From Candidatus Dorea gallistercoris (GTDB taxonomy: Bacteria > Bacillota > Clostridia > Lachnospirales > Lachnospiraceae): DNA of 40,501 nucleotides. Positions 28,681 through 38,558 of this stretch are shown here, piece after piece (the first letter of the stretch is position 1; every line of letters begins with the position of its first letter). The DNA lies in the NCBI GenBank assembly GCA_019114065.1, contig DXGF01000132.1, positions 1-40,501 on the forward strand, written 5' to 3'. The translations under genes were made by a program, and so were the position numbers. Below the pieces are notes generated by a model. It ran no database searches. It had not been told where the DNA came from and saw only the letters and a program-made list of their open reading frames with translations.

Positions 28681-29811
28681 ATGGCGTCATTGGAAGAATT
28701 GAGGGCACAGTTAGACAAGGTAGACGATCAGATTGTAGCGCTTTATGAGGAGCGGATGCGGATTTGCCAGGAAGTGGGAGAATATAAAGTCCATGCCGGG
28801 ACGAAGGTATTTGACAGTCAGAGAGAAAAGGAAAAGCTGGCGGATGTGGCAGGGAAGGCTGCCACAGAGTTTAATAAAAAGGGGATCCAGGAGTTGTATC
28901 AGCAGCTCATGTCCATGAGCCGTAAGCTCCAGTACCAGAAGCTGGTACAGGCGGGCGCTCTTGGAAGGCTTCCCTTTATCCAGATCGATTCTCTGGATAA
29001 GAAGAATGCCAGGATCGTGTTCCAGGGGACAGAAGGAGCTTACAGCCAGGCCGCTATGCAGGCGTACTTTGGAGAGGACTGCAACGGCTTCCATGTCAGG
29101 ACCTTCCGGGATGCCATGTATGCCATCGAGGAGGGGGCGGCGGATTACGCGGTCCTTCCCATCGAGAATTCCACGGCGGGAGCCGTAGCTGAGATGTATG
29201 ATCTTCTGGTGGAGTTTGAGAACTATATCGTGGGGGAGACGATCATCCCGATCACCCACACGCTGGCTGGACTGCCGGGAACAGATATCCGCGGGATCAA
29301 GCGGGTCTATTCCAAGGCGGAAGCCCTGATGCAGACATCCCGATTCCTTGACGAGCATGGCGACTGGCAGCAGATCAGCGTATCCAACACGGCCATTGCG
29401 GCTCAGAAGATTCTGGAAGATGGGGACAAGAGCCAGGCGGCGGTGTGCAGCGCTTACGCGGCCAAGATCCACGGTCTGTCTGTGCTAAAAGATGCCATCA
29501 ATGATGACGAGAACAATTCCACCAGATTTATTGTGGTCACCAACCAGAAAGTGTTTTTGAAAGAAGCCGGCAAGATCAGCCTTTGTCTGGAACTGCCTCA
29601 TGAGAGCGGTTCTCTGTATCATCTACTGTCTCACTTTATTTACAATGACCTGAACATGACGAAGATCGAGTCCAGGCCCATTGAGGGAAGAAGCTGGGAA
29701 TATCGGTTTTTCATTGATTTTGAAGGAAATCTGGCGCAGGCCGCGGTGAAAAACGCGCTCCGGGGATTAAGAGAGGAAAGCCGCGGCTTAAAGATACTGG
29801 GGAACTACTAA
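28681..29811 (+). CDS. pheA: Bifunctional chorismate mutase / prephenate dehydratase (P-protein)
   Basis: N-terminal chorismate mutase helix LEELRAQLDKVDDQIVALYEERMRICQEVGEYK; prephenate dehydratase FQGTEGAYSQAAMQAYFG, PIENSTAGAVAEMYDLL; ACT-domain KIESRPIEGRSWEYRFFIDFEG. Confidence 0.97.
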   Translation: MASLEELRAQLDKVDDQIVALYEERMRICQEVGEYKVHAGTKVFDSQREKEKLADVAGKAATEFNKKGIQELYQQLMSMSRKLQYQKLVQAGALGRLPFIQIDSLDKKNARIVFQGTEGAYSQAAMQAYFGEDCNGFHVRTFRDAMYAIEEGAADYAVLPIENSTAGAVAEMYDLLVEFENYIVGETIIPITHTLAGLPGTDIRGIKRVYSKAEALMQTSRFLDEHGDWQQISVSNTAIAAQKILEDGDKSQAAVCSAYAAKIHGLSVLKDAINDDENNSTRFIVVTNQKVFLKEAGKISLCLELPHESGSLYHLLSHFIYNDLNMTKIESRPIEGRSWEYRFFIDFEGNLAQAAVKNALRGLREESRGLKILGNY

Positions 29812-29830
29812 GGTGAGAGGAAGACAGACA

Positions 29831-31126
29831 ATGAGAGTGAACGAACTGATGATCTACAAAAATATGGAGAGGGATCAGGTCCTGAAAGATATGGTCTTCC
29901 TGATGGAGCACTACGACAGCGACTATTATAACCGGGAAGATTTAAAAAGCCTGTTCTTCGACACGGCCAACCCGATCCTGGAACTGTCGGTCAGTCACGG
30001 ATTTGAGGGGAACCTGTGGCATACCTATCTGACGTATCTTCTGGCGAACCATGAGAACGCCTACAGCACTTCCTGTGAGATCGTAGGTGAGGTGGAGGGG
30101 ACCATCAATGAAGTGGCGCTCCACGATTTTGCTATTTTCAAGGAACTGTTTGACTATGATTTCCGGGCCATGGAAGAGAAACTGGGAGCGGAATGTCTTT
30201 CCATGCTGTCGCGTTATCAGGGGATTGACAGCCTGGGCAAGGTGTTCAACCAGAGGATCCGGGACCGGATCTGCCAGCTTGCGGCACATCTGGGAGAGGC
30301 TGGGACGGCGAGGGAGTTTAAGACGACTCTGACCCAGTTCTACAAGGAAGTGGGAGTCGGCAAGCTGGGCCTGCACAAGGCGTTCCGCATCGAACATACA
30401 GAAGAAGGGGCACAGATTCTGCCGATCACCAAGATCGCCCATGTCCATCTGGACGATCTGGTGGGATATGAGATCGCCAAGAAAAAACTGATAGATAATA
30501 CGGAGGCTTTTGTGGAAGGACGAAAGGCCAACAACTGCCTGCTCTTTGGAGATGCGGGGACGGGGAAATCCTCCTCCATCAAAGCGGTCCTCAATAAATA
30601 TTATGATAAGGGACTGCGGATGATCGAAGTCTATAAGCATCAATTCCAGTACCTGAATTCTGTGATCGCCCAGGTGAAAAACCGAAATTATAAGTTTATC
30701 ATTTATATGGATGACCTATCCTTCGAGGAATTTGAGATCGAATATAAATATCTGAAGGCGGTGATCGAGGGGGGACTGGAGAGGAAGCCGGACAATATCC
30801 TGATCTACGCCACCTCCAACCGGCGGCATCTCATCCGCGAGACTTTCCGGGATAAAGAAGAACGGGATGAGGAGCTCCACACCAGTGATACAGTCCAGGA
30901 GAAGCTGTCCCTGGTGGCCAGATTTGGTGTGACGATCTATTTCGGGAAGCCGGACAAAAAGGAATTCCAAGAGATCGTGCGGCAGCTGGCAAAAAGGAAC
31001 GAGATCCGGATGCCGGAAGAGGAGCTGCTGAAGGAGGCAAACAAATGGGAACTGAGCCACGGTGGTCTGTCAGGCAGAACGGCACAGCAGTTCATTGATT
31101 ACCTGGCGGGGACGATAGAGGCGTAA
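29831..31126 (+). CDS. DUF815 family AAA+ ATPase
   Basis: Walker A NNCLLFGDAGTGKSSSIKAVLN, Walker B-like FIIYMDDLSFE, IYATSNRRHLIRETF. Start chosen at ATG 29831. Confidence 0.9.
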   Translation: MRVNELMIYKNMERDQVLKDMVFLMEHYDSDYYNREDLKSLFFDTANPILELSVSHGFEGNLWHTYLTYLLANHENAYSTSCEIVGEVEGTINEVALHDFAIFKELFDYDFRAMEEKLGAECLSMLSRYQGIDSLGKVFNQRIRDRICQLAAHLGEAGTAREFKTTLTQFYKEVGVGKLGLHKAFRIEHTEEGAQILPITKIAHVHLDDLVGYEIAKKKLIDNTEAFVEGRKANNCLLFGDAGTGKSSSIKAVLNKYYDKGLRMIEVYKHQFQYLNSVIAQVKNRNYKFIIYMDDLSFEEFEIEYKYLKAVIEGGLERKPDNILIYATSNRRHLIRETFRDKEERDEELHTSDTVQEKLSLVARFGVTIYFGKPDKKEFQEIVRQLAKRNEIRMPEEELLKEANKWELSHGGLSGRTAQQFIDYLAGTIEA

Positions 31127-31145
31127 AAGTACGAGAGACAGAGGG

Positions 31146-31424
31146 ATGAGGTCTATGGAACCAAGAGAAGGAGTCTGGGAAAGGGTAACGGCCCATCAGG
31201 GCGAGCAGTTCTATACGATGAAAAAACTGCCCTTTGTGTACGAGATCAAAGGAGGGGAGTGTTTCATCGACCGGCGCAAGAAATCAATCACACGGGCCAC
31301 TTTTGAGAAGGCATACGAGAAGATACGCAAAGAAGGGAAAGAAAATATCAAAGGCCCCAAACAGCTTGGCGTGTTTGGAGCCCCTTATATCTGGGCCATT
31401 TTCCGGCAGCTGGAGATGATCTAG
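31146..31424 (+). CDS. Small uncharacterised protein
   Basis: 92-aa ORF between DUF815 and rqcH with typical soluble composition (MEPREGVWERVTAHQGEQFYTMKKLPFVYEIKGGECFIDRRKKSITRATFEKAY...GPKQLGVFGAPYIWAIFRQLEMI). Start could be 31155. Confidence 0.75.
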   Translation: MRSMEPREGVWERVTAHQGEQFYTMKKLPFVYEIKGGECFIDRRKKSITRATFEKAYEKIRKEGKENIKGPKQLGVFGAPYIWAIFRQLEMI

Positions 31425-33166
31425 CTGTCAGCAGAAGCCTCTTTGATCTGGGAGATATCGGAGTCAATGACCAGGGAGTAGTTGGTGTAGTAGACTACGA
31501 AACCGGGCTTGGCTCCGTTTGGCTTTTTCACATGCTTTTTCTCTACATAGTCGACCTCCACCTTGTCGCTTCCCCGGTTTTTGGAGTAGTAGGCAGCCAG
31601 GCGGGAGGCCTCCTCAAAGGTTCGATCCGGCAGCTCGTCCCCGTTGGTCTTTACGATCACATGGGAGCCGGGGGCGCCTTTGGCGTGGAACCACCAGTCA
31701 TTTCCGGAGGCGAAGGAGAAGGTCAGTTCCTCATTCTGAACATTATTTTTCCCCACATACATGTGATATCCGTCGCTGGAAATATAGTGGAGCGGCCGGC
31801 TTGCGCCCCGGGCTTTCCTGCGCCCCGGCCTGTGCCGGATGAAACCGCTTTCTGCCAGTTCTTCTTTGATCTGAGACAGGTCGTCCTCATTCTCCGCGAT
31901 TTCCAGAGCGTTCTCTACAGATTCCAGATAGCGGATCTCCTCGGCGGTCTCCTGAATCAAACCGTTCAAAGCCTCATAGGTACGCTTCAGCTTGTTGTAC
32001 CGCGCGAAATACCGCTGGGCGTTCTCCTGGGGAGTCTGTGCTGGATCCAATGGGATGGTGATCTCTTTCCCGTCATAGTAGTTCAGAGCCTTAAGCTCTT
32101 TTGCGTTTCCCGGGAGGCTGTATCCGTAGGTGTTGATCAGTTCCCCATAGACGCGGTACCGATCCCGGCCTTCGGTATCCTTTAGCTGGCGAAACTGCAG
32201 GTCATATTTCTTCCGGTTCCGTTCCAGGGCAGTGTGGACAATATGGCGCAGATCCACGCTCTTCTGCCGGATGCGCGTCAGCGTGTTCCGGGCGGAATAG
32301 TAGGAGGAAAGCATCATGGAGACGGAAGGAAACTCCTTCCTGGTGTAATCCCCATAATGGGTCATAGGAAGGACGGAGAAATCTTTCGGCATAAGACCGT
32401 CATAATAGATGGCGGGGTGAAAGCTGCCGGATCTCACATCATCCATATAATAAGAAAACTGCCGGAACAGATGGATGAGCACATCCTGGGACAGCCCCCT
32501 GGGGGTGACGTCAGGATCGACCCCTGAAAGAGCGCAGATCTCCCGGGCGATAGCAGGGCCAAGGCCGGTGAATCCGGTATAGATGGCTTTTTCCAGAGGA
32601 ACAGGCTTGGACACCAGGGTTTGGATAAACTGGCTCTGGTCCGCAGTCAGAGGATCCTCCTTGGACATGGTATCCGGTATAAAATAAGTCCGTCCTGGCA
32701 ATACTTCCCGTACCGAGCTCATCTGGGCGGACACATGCTTGATGCTGTCGATAATCCGGCCTTTGTCATCGCAGAAGATGATATTGCTGTGTTTTCCCAT
32801 GATCTCTACGATCAGCGTCTTCCGGCAGGGATCCCCCAGATCATCCAGGTGCTCGATCTTAAGGTGGATGATCCGCTCCAGCCCCGGCTGGGCCACGTCC
32901 GTAATCCGGCCATTGCCGATGTGTTTGCGCAGAAGCATACAGAAATTGGGAGCCGTCATGGGGCTTGGTTTATTCTCATCTGTCAGATAGATGAGGGGCA
33001 GAGAAGCGCTGGCAGAGAGATAGAGCCTCTGCTGTCCCTTAGGTGTCTTGATCGTCAGGAGCAGCTCATCCGCCTCCGGCTGGGCGATCTTGGCGATGCG
33101 GCCCTGGGTGAGTGTCTCTTTTAATTCCCGCGCAAGGGCGGCTACAGTGATTCCGTCAAATGCCAT
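31421..33166 (-). CDS. rqcH: Rqc2/RqcH homolog (NFACT protein; formerly fibronectin-binding protein A family)
   Basis: MAFDGITVAALARELKETLTQGRIAKIAQP, NFCMLLRKHIGNGRI, NDWWFHAKGAPGSHVIVKTNGDELPDRTFEEASRLAAYYSKNRG. Confidence 0.94.
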   Translation of the reverse strand: MAFDGITVAALARELKETLTQGRIAKIAQPEADELLLTIKTPKGQQRLYLSASASLPLIYLTDENKPSPMTAPNFCMLLRKHIGNGRITDVAQPGLERIIHLKIEHLDDLGDPCRKTLIVEIMGKHSNIIFCDDKGRIIDSIKHVSAQMSSVREVLPGRTYFIPDTMSKEDPLTADQSQFIQTLVSKPVPLEKAIYTGFTGLGPAIAREICALSGVDPDVTPRGLSQDVLIHLFRQFSYYMDDVRSGSFHPAIYYDGLMPKDFSVLPMTHYGDYTRKEFPSVSMMLSSYYSARNTLTRIRQKSVDLRHIVHTALERNRKKYDLQFRQLKDTEGRDRYRVYGELINTYGYSLPGNAKELKALNYYDGKEITIPLDPAQTPQENAQRYFARYNKLKRTYEALNGLIQETAEEIRYLESVENALEIAENEDDLSQIKEELAESGFIRHRPGRRKARGASRPLHYISSDGYHMYVGKNNVQNEELTFSFASGNDWWFHAKGAPGSHVIVKTNGDELPDRTFEEASRLAAYYSKNRGSDKVEVDYVEKKHVKKPNGAKPGFVVYYTNYSLVIDSDISQIKEASADS

Positions 33167-33224
33167 TTTATGTCATTCCTTTCCTAAATATTTAAGGGAT
33201 GGATTCTATTGAGTTCCGGCTATC

Positions 33225-33265
33225 AGTATACCATGGTTGACGGGAATTGCCAAATAGCTTATAAT
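33225..33265. promoter_or_regulatory. Interleaved opposing sigma-A promoters (rqcH minus, small membrane protein plus)
   Basis: Plus: TTGACG 33237-33242, N17, TATAAT 33260-33265. Minus: TTGGCA (33248-33253), N17, TATACT (33225-33230). Confidence 0.65.
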
Positions 33266-33318
33266 AAGAAGACAGACCTGCGGTCAAAAGCAGAGACGAA
33301 CGGGAGAGAGAAAGCGCT

Positions 33319-33492
33319 ATGAAACCATGGAAACGGGCGGTCCTGAATGAGGTTTTATATATCCTGGTTTATTTGGGAGTTCTGTTGGTGACGGGCCATT
33401 CGGTTGACTGGAAACTCCTTGCTATTTTGGCGGCAGTATATTTTGTGCTAAATTTTGTGCTCTACTCTATTTTGGATCGGGTGTCGAAATAG
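33319..33492 (+). CDS. 57-aa small membrane protein, absent from the supplied ORF track
   Basis: MKPWKRAVLNEVLYILVYLGVLLVTGHSVDWKLLAILAAVYFVLNFVLYSILDRVSK; two hydrophobic segments; strong promoter TTGACG-N17-TATAAT upstream. Confidence 0.7.
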   Translation: MKPWKRAVLNEVLYILVYLGVLLVTGHSVDWKLLAILAAVYFVLNFVLYSILDRVSK

Positions 33493-33582
33493 AGCCGGTT
33501 GTGATCAAAGGATATGGACGGACATGCAAGAGATCGGAAGGGATAATCTCTAATTACAATAAAGGAATGGAGTATCAAGAAC

Positions 33583-34464
33583 ATGATAAAAAGTATGACG
33601 GGCTTCGGGCGCTGCGAGGTGTCTGACGGAGATCGAAAATTCGCGGTTGAGATGAAGGGTGTCAATCACCGGTACCTGGATGTGAACATCCGAATGCCGA
33701 AGAAACTGAATTTTTTCGAGACTTCCATACGAAGTCTGCTGAAGCAGAGAATCCAGAGGGGGAAGGTAGACCTTTTTATCACCTATGAGGATCTGTCGGA
33801 GGGGCAGATTTCCCTGAAATACAACGAAGAGCTGGCCAAGGAGTATGTGGCCTGTTTTCGGAAGATGGAAGAACAGTTTGAGTTGGAAAATGATGTGCGG
33901 ACTTCTGTCCTGCTGCGATGCCCGGAAGTGCTGACTATGGAAGAGCAGGCTCTGGATGAGAAAGAGCTCTGGAATGGCCTGGAGAAAGCGCTGAATGGCG
34001 CGGCTGACCAGTTTATCGAAACCCGCTCTCTGGAGGGAGAGAATTTAAAAAGGGACATCTTGGAGAAGCTGGAGGGGATGCTGGAACTGGTAGGCCATAT
34101 CGAAGAGCGGGCGCCCAAGATCATGGAGGAGTACCGGGAGAAGCTGGAGACGAAGGTGCAGGAACTCCTCTCTGACACCCAGATCGAGGAGAGCAGGATT
34201 GCCGCGGAGGTGGTGATCTTCGCGGACAAGATCTGTACAGATGAAGAACTGGTGCGCTTAAGGAGCCACATCATACATATGAAGGAGACCCTGGAGGCTT
34301 CTGAGAGCGGGGTCGGGAGAAAGCTGGACTTTATCGCCCAGGAAATGAACCGGGAGGCCAACACGATCCTGTCCAAAGCCAATGATCTGGAGGTTTCAAA
34401 CGTGGGGATCGACTTAAAGACGGAGATCGAGAAGGTAAGGGAGCAGATCCAGAATATTGAGTAA
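33583..34464 (+). CDS. YicC family protein
   Basis: MIKSMTGFGRCEVSDGDRKFAVEMKGVNHRYLDVNIRMPKKL; C-terminal GRKLDFIAQEMNREANTILSKANDLEVSNVGIDLKTEIEKVREQIQNIE. Confidence 0.96.
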   Translation: MIKSMTGFGRCEVSDGDRKFAVEMKGVNHRYLDVNIRMPKKLNFFETSIRSLLKQRIQRGKVDLFITYEDLSEGQISLKYNEELAKEYVACFRKMEEQFELENDVRTSVLLRCPEVLTMEEQALDEKELWNGLEKALNGAADQFIETRSLEGENLKRDILEKLEGMLELVGHIEERAPKIMEEYREKLETKVQELLSDTQIEESRIAAEVVIFADKICTDEELVRLRSHIIHMKETLEASESGVGRKLDFIAQEMNREANTILSKANDLEVSNVGIDLKTEIEKVREQIQNIE

Positions 34465-34495
34465 AGACGATTTGACAGGAAAAGGGAGGAGACCT

Positions 34496-35116
34496 GTGGG
34501 CAGAAAAGGAATTTTGACGGTGGTGTCCGGATTCTCCGGCGCGGGAAAAGGGACGATCATGAAGGAACTGGTAAGACAGTATGACGATTACGCGCTCTCT
34601 GTTTCCGCCACTACCAGAGAACCCCGGCCGGGAGAGGCTGAGGGAAGAGAATATTTCTTCCGGAAAGTGGAAGAATTTGAAAAAATGATTGCGAAAGAAG
34701 AATTGATAGAGTATGCTAAATACGTGGACAATTATTACGGAACGCCACGGGCATACGTGGAAGAACAGCTTGAGGCGGGAAAAGATGTGATCCTGGAGAT
34801 TGAGATCCAGGGCGCTCTGAAGGTAAAAGAGAAGTTTCCGGAGACGCTGCTTTTGTTCGTGACGCCTCCATCGGCGGAGGAATTGAAGCGGCGGCTGGTC
34901 AAGCGGGGCACCGAGACCATGGAAGTGATCGCCTCTCGGATGGAAAGGGCCAGGGAAGAGGCGGAAGGAATGGAGCAGTACGATTATCTGATCGTCAACG
35001 ATGTGCTCCAGGACTGTGTGGAGGAAGTCCATCAGATCATCCAGGGGGAACACAGGAGAAGTTTCCGTAATAGGGATTTTATAGAGAAGATGAGGAAGGA
35101 ATTGAAAGGAGATTAG
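34496..35116 (+). CDS. gmk: Guanylate kinase
   Basis: GILTVVSGFSGAGKGTIMKEL, SVSATTREPRPGEAEGREYFF. GTG 34496 preceded by GGGAGGAG is the likely start; ORF track start is TTG 34457. Confidence 0.95.
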   Translation: MGRKGILTVVSGFSGAGKGTIMKELVRQYDDYALSVSATTREPRPGEAEGREYFFRKVEEFEKMIAKEELIEYAKYVDNYYGTPRAYVEEQLEAGKDVILEIEIQGALKVKEKFPETLLLFVTPPSAEELKRRLVKRGTETMEVIASRMERAREEAEGMEQYDYLIVNDVLQDCVEEVHQIIQGEHRRSFRNRDFIEKMRKELKGD

Positions 35117-35122
35117 AAGTAT

Positions 35123-35362
35123 ATGCTGCATCCATCTTACACCGATTTAATGAAGGTCGTAAACAAAGACGTAGAGGAGGGAGAGACACGGGTGGTCAAC
35201 AGCCGCTACTCCATCGTCATGGCAACGGCGAAGCGGGCCAGAGAGATCATCAACGGGGCGGAGCCACTGGTACGTACCAGGGAGGGAGAGAAACCACTTT
35301 CGATCGCGATCGCCGAACTGAACCAGGGGAAGGTCAAGATCGTGGGAGAAGAAGAGGATTAA
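35123..35362 (+). CDS. rpoZ: DNA-directed RNA polymerase omega subunit
   Basis: MLHPSYTDLMKVV...SRYSIVMATAKRAREIINGAEPLVRTREGEKPLSIAIAELNQGKVKI, located after gmk. Confidence 0.93.
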   Translation: MLHPSYTDLMKVVNKDVEEGETRVVNSRYSIVMATAKRAREIINGAEPLVRTREGEKPLSIAIAELNQGKVKIVGEEED

Positions 35363-35433
35363 CAGACATAGATGTGGACAAGAGGGCAGATGCCGGCAGG
35401 TATCTGCCTTTCTTCTAAAAGAAGGAGGAAGCA

Positions 35434-36759
35434 ATGAAGCTGTTGTTTATTTCCCTGGGCTGTGACAAGAATCTGGTGGATTCGGAGATTATGCTGGGGA
35501 TCCTGGATGGTAAAGGCTGGCAGATCGTGGATGACGAGGCCCAGGCCGATGTGATCGTCATCAATACCTGCTGCTTTATCCATGACGCGAAGGAAGAAAG
35601 CATCCAGGCGATCCTGGAGATGGCGGAATATAAGAAGACCGGGCGGCTGAAGGTGCTGGTCGTTACCGGGTGTCTGGCACAGCGCTACCAGGAAGAAATC
35701 TTAGAAGAAATCCCGGAGGTGGACGTGGTCCTTGGAACCACCTCCTATGACAAGATCGCAGAGGCAGTGGAGCAGGCACTGAAAAAGAGCGGTTTTGTCC
35801 AGGCGGATGATGTCAACGCCCTGCCTCTGCCGGACACAAAACGTCTGGTCACCACAGGCGGCCATTACGCCTATCTGAAGATCGCGGAGGGCTGTGACAA
35901 GCACTGTACCTACTGCATCATCCCGAAGCTCAGGGGAAGCTACCGGAGTGTCCCCATGGAGCGGCTTCTGAGAGAGGCGGAGGGCCTGGTGGAGCAGGGA
36001 GTCAGGGAACTGATCCTGGTGGCCCAGGAGACCACGATCTACGGGAAGGACCTCTATGGTGAGAAAGCGCTTCCCAAACTGCTGCGTGAGCTGTGCAGGA
36101 TCCCGGGACTCTATTGGATCCGGGTGCTCTACTGTTACCCGGAAGAGGTGGATGATGAGTTGATCCGGGTGATGAAAGAAGAGCCGAAGATCTGTCACTA
36201 TATCGACCTTCCCATCCAGCACGCCTCAGATGAGATCTTAAGGCGGATGGGCCGGCGGACTTCCAGAGAGCAGCTTTGTGAGACCATTGAGAAACTAAGA
36301 AAAGAAATTCCCGACATTGCAATTCGGACCACGCTGATCACAGGTTTTCCGGGAGAGACGGAAGATCAGCAGGAAGAGCTGATGGATTTTGTGGACGAGA
36401 TGGAATTTGACCGGCTGGGAGTCTTCACTTATTCTCCGGAAGAGGATACGCCGGCGGCACAGATGGAAGGCCAGATCCCGGAAGAAGTCAAGGAGGAGCG
36501 GAAAGCCCAGATCATGGAACTGCAGCAGGAGATTGCCTTTGATCAGGCGGAAGGGATGAAAGGCCGCAAAATGCTGGCCATGATCGAGGGGAAAGTGGCC
36601 GATGAGAACGCTTATGTGGGAAGGACCTACAAAGATGCGCCCGGTGTGGACGGGCTGATCTTCATCAATACGGATGAGGAACTGATGACCGGAGATTTTG
36701 TGAAAGTCAAAGTGACCGGCGCGCTAGAATATGATTTGATAGGAGAGTTGATAGAATGA
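35434..36759 (+). CDS. rimO: Ribosomal protein S12 methylthiotransferase RimO
   Basis: ISLGCDKNLVDSEIMLGIL, AEGCDKHCTYCIIPKLRGSYRSVPME (CxxxCxxC), C-terminal TRAM-like region. Confidence 0.96.
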   Translation: MKLLFISLGCDKNLVDSEIMLGILDGKGWQIVDDEAQADVIVINTCCFIHDAKEESIQAILEMAEYKKTGRLKVLVVTGCLAQRYQEEILEEIPEVDVVLGTTSYDKIAEAVEQALKKSGFVQADDVNALPLPDTKRLVTTGGHYAYLKIAEGCDKHCTYCIIPKLRGSYRSVPMERLLREAEGLVEQGVRELILVAQETTIYGKDLYGEKALPKLLRELCRIPGLYWIRVLYCYPEEVDDELIRVMKEEPKICHYIDLPIQHASDEILRRMGRRTSREQLCETIEKLRKEIPDIAIRTTLITGFPGETEDQQEELMDFVDEMEFDRLGVFTYSPEEDTPAAQMEGQIPEEVKEERKAQIMELQQEIAFDQAEGMKGRKMLAMIEGKVADENAYVGRTYKDAPGVDGLIFINTDEELMTGDFVKVKVTGALEYDLIGELIE

Positions 36760-37298
36760 ATCTGCCGAATAAACTGACCGTGCTGCGGGTGATCATGGTA
36801 CCCTTTTTTGTTTTCTTTATGCTGACGGATGTGGGAGGGGCGGCTAACAAATGGATCGCGCTAGTGCTGTTCTGTGTGGCCAGCCTTACCGATATGCTGG
36901 ATGGAAAGATCGCCAGATCCCGGAACCTGGTGACGAATTTTGGAAAGTTCATGGATCCTCTGGCGGACAAACTGCTGGTCTGCTCCGCCATGATCTGTAT
37001 GATCCCGGACGGCACTCTTGCCGCCTGGTTTGTGATCGTGATCATCGCCAGGGAATTTATCATCAGCGGGTTCCGGCTGGTGGCTTCCGACAGCGGGATC
37101 GTGATCGCTGCCAGCTACTGGGGGAAATTCAAGACGGTCTCCCAGATGTTCATGATCATCGTGCTGATCGCGGACCTGGGCGGCATCTTTGACGGGATCG
37201 GAACGATCCTGATGTGGCTGTCTCTGATCCTGACGGTGGTATCCCTGATCGATTATGTGGCCAAGAATGTACAGGTGCTGACAAAAGGAGGAATGTAA
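36756..37298 (+). CDS. pgsA: CDP-diacylglycerol-glycerol-3-phosphate 3-phosphatidyltransferase
   Basis: MNLPNKLTVLRVIMVPFFVFFML; CDP-alcohol phosphotransferase motif TDMLDGKIARSRNLVTNFGKFMDPLADKLL. Confidence 0.96.
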   Translation: MNLPNKLTVLRVIMVPFFVFFMLTDVGGAANKWIALVLFCVASLTDMLDGKIARSRNLVTNFGKFMDPLADKLLVCSAMICMIPDGTLAAWFVIVIIAREFIISGFRLVASDSGIVIAASYWGKFKTVSQMFMIIVLIADLGGIFDGIGTILMWLSLILTVVSLIDYVAKNVQVLTKGGM

Positions 37299-37301
37299 GA
37301 C

Positions 37302-38546
37302 ATGACGGTGGAACTGATCTCGGTGGGGACGGAACTCCTTCTCGGGAATATCATCAATACTAACGCCTCTTATCTGGCGGAGCACTGCGCGCTTCTGGGG
37401 CTCTCCTGCTATCATCAGAGTGTGGTGGGGGACAACGAGGAAAGGCTGGAGGAGGAACTGCGCAGGGCCTTGTCTCGGTCAGATATCGTGATCTTAAGCG
37501 GCGGCTTGGGTCCCACCAAGGACGATCTGACCAAGGAAGTGACGGCCAGGGTCTTTGGCTGGGAGTTAAAAGAAGATGCCCATACAAGGGCCAGGATCCA
37601 GGAATATTTTGAGCGGAACCGCAGGCGGAAGATCACATCCAACAATTGGAAGCAGGCATTGGTGCCGGAAGGCGCCACTGTGGTGGATAATCATAACGGG
37701 ACGGCGCCGGGGCTGATCCTGGAGAAGGATGGGAAGACAGCCGTGCTGCTGCCGGGGCCCCCCAATGAGCTCCGGCCTATGTTTGAGCGGGATATCGCCC
37801 CCTATCTGAACAAACGGGAACCGGAGGGGATCTATTCCCGTATGATCAAGATCTGCGGGATGGGAGAGAGTCAGGTGGAGTCCCAGATCACAGATCTGAT
37901 GGACCGGGAGAACCCCACGCTGGCGCCCTACGCCAAGACCGGGGAGGTCCACCTCAGGGTGACAGCGAAAGCGGGAGATGAGGAACAGGCAGAGGCCCTG
38001 ATCCGTCCGGTGGAAGAGGAGTTGTATCAAAGATTTGGAAAGCTGATCTACACGGATCGGGAAGAGGTGACACTGGAAGCGGCTGTCGTGAGCCTGCTGG
38101 AGGAGCGAGGAATGACGCTCACCACGGCGGAATCCTGTACCGGAGGCCTTCTGGCCGGAAGGATCATGAATGTGCCGGGGGTTTCGAATGTATATCAGGA
38201 AGGTCATATTACCTATTCTAATGAGGCCAAGGAAAAGATTCTGGGCGTGAAGCATGGGACCCTGGCAACCTACGGCGCGGTCAGTCCCCAGACGGCGGCG
38301 GAGATGGCGGCGGGGGCGGCAGCAGCGGCCGGGGCTTCCGCCGCGCTCTCTGTGACCGGGATCGCCGGACCAGGAGGCGGGACCAGGGAAAAACCGGTAG
38401 GACTGGTCTACATTGGCTGCCAGGTGGATGGCCGTGTCCGGGTGGAGGAATATCATTTTACCGGCAGCCGGGAGAAGAACCGGGAATTCGCAGTGGTAAA
38501 CGCGCTGACGATTCTCAGGGAGGAACTGCTGAAAGCTTCAGAGTAA
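37302..38546 (+). CDS. cinA: Competence/damage-inducible protein CinA (nicotinamide-nucleotide amidase)
   Basis: MTVELISVGTELLLGNIINTNASYLAEH, LSGGLGPTKDDLTKEV, LLPGPPNELRPMFE, TTAESCTGGLLAGRIMNVPGVS. Confidence 0.96.
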   Translation: MTVELISVGTELLLGNIINTNASYLAEHCALLGLSCYHQSVVGDNEERLEEELRRALSRSDIVILSGGLGPTKDDLTKEVTARVFGWELKEDAHTRARIQEYFERNRRRKITSNNWKQALVPEGATVVDNHNGTAPGLILEKDGKTAVLLPGPPNELRPMFERDIAPYLNKREPEGIYSRMIKICGMGESQVESQITDLMDRENPTLAPYAKTGEVHLRVTAKAGDEEQAEALIRPVEEELYQRFGKLIYTDREEVTLEAAVVSLLEERGMTLTTAESCTGGLLAGRIMNVPGVSNVYQEGHITYSNEAKEKILGVKHGTLATYGAVSPQTAAEMAAGAAAAAGASAALSVTGIAGPGGGTREKPVGLVYIGCQVDGRVRVEEYHFTGSREKNREFAVVNALTILREELLKASE

Positions 38547-38558
38547 GGAGGGATGACT

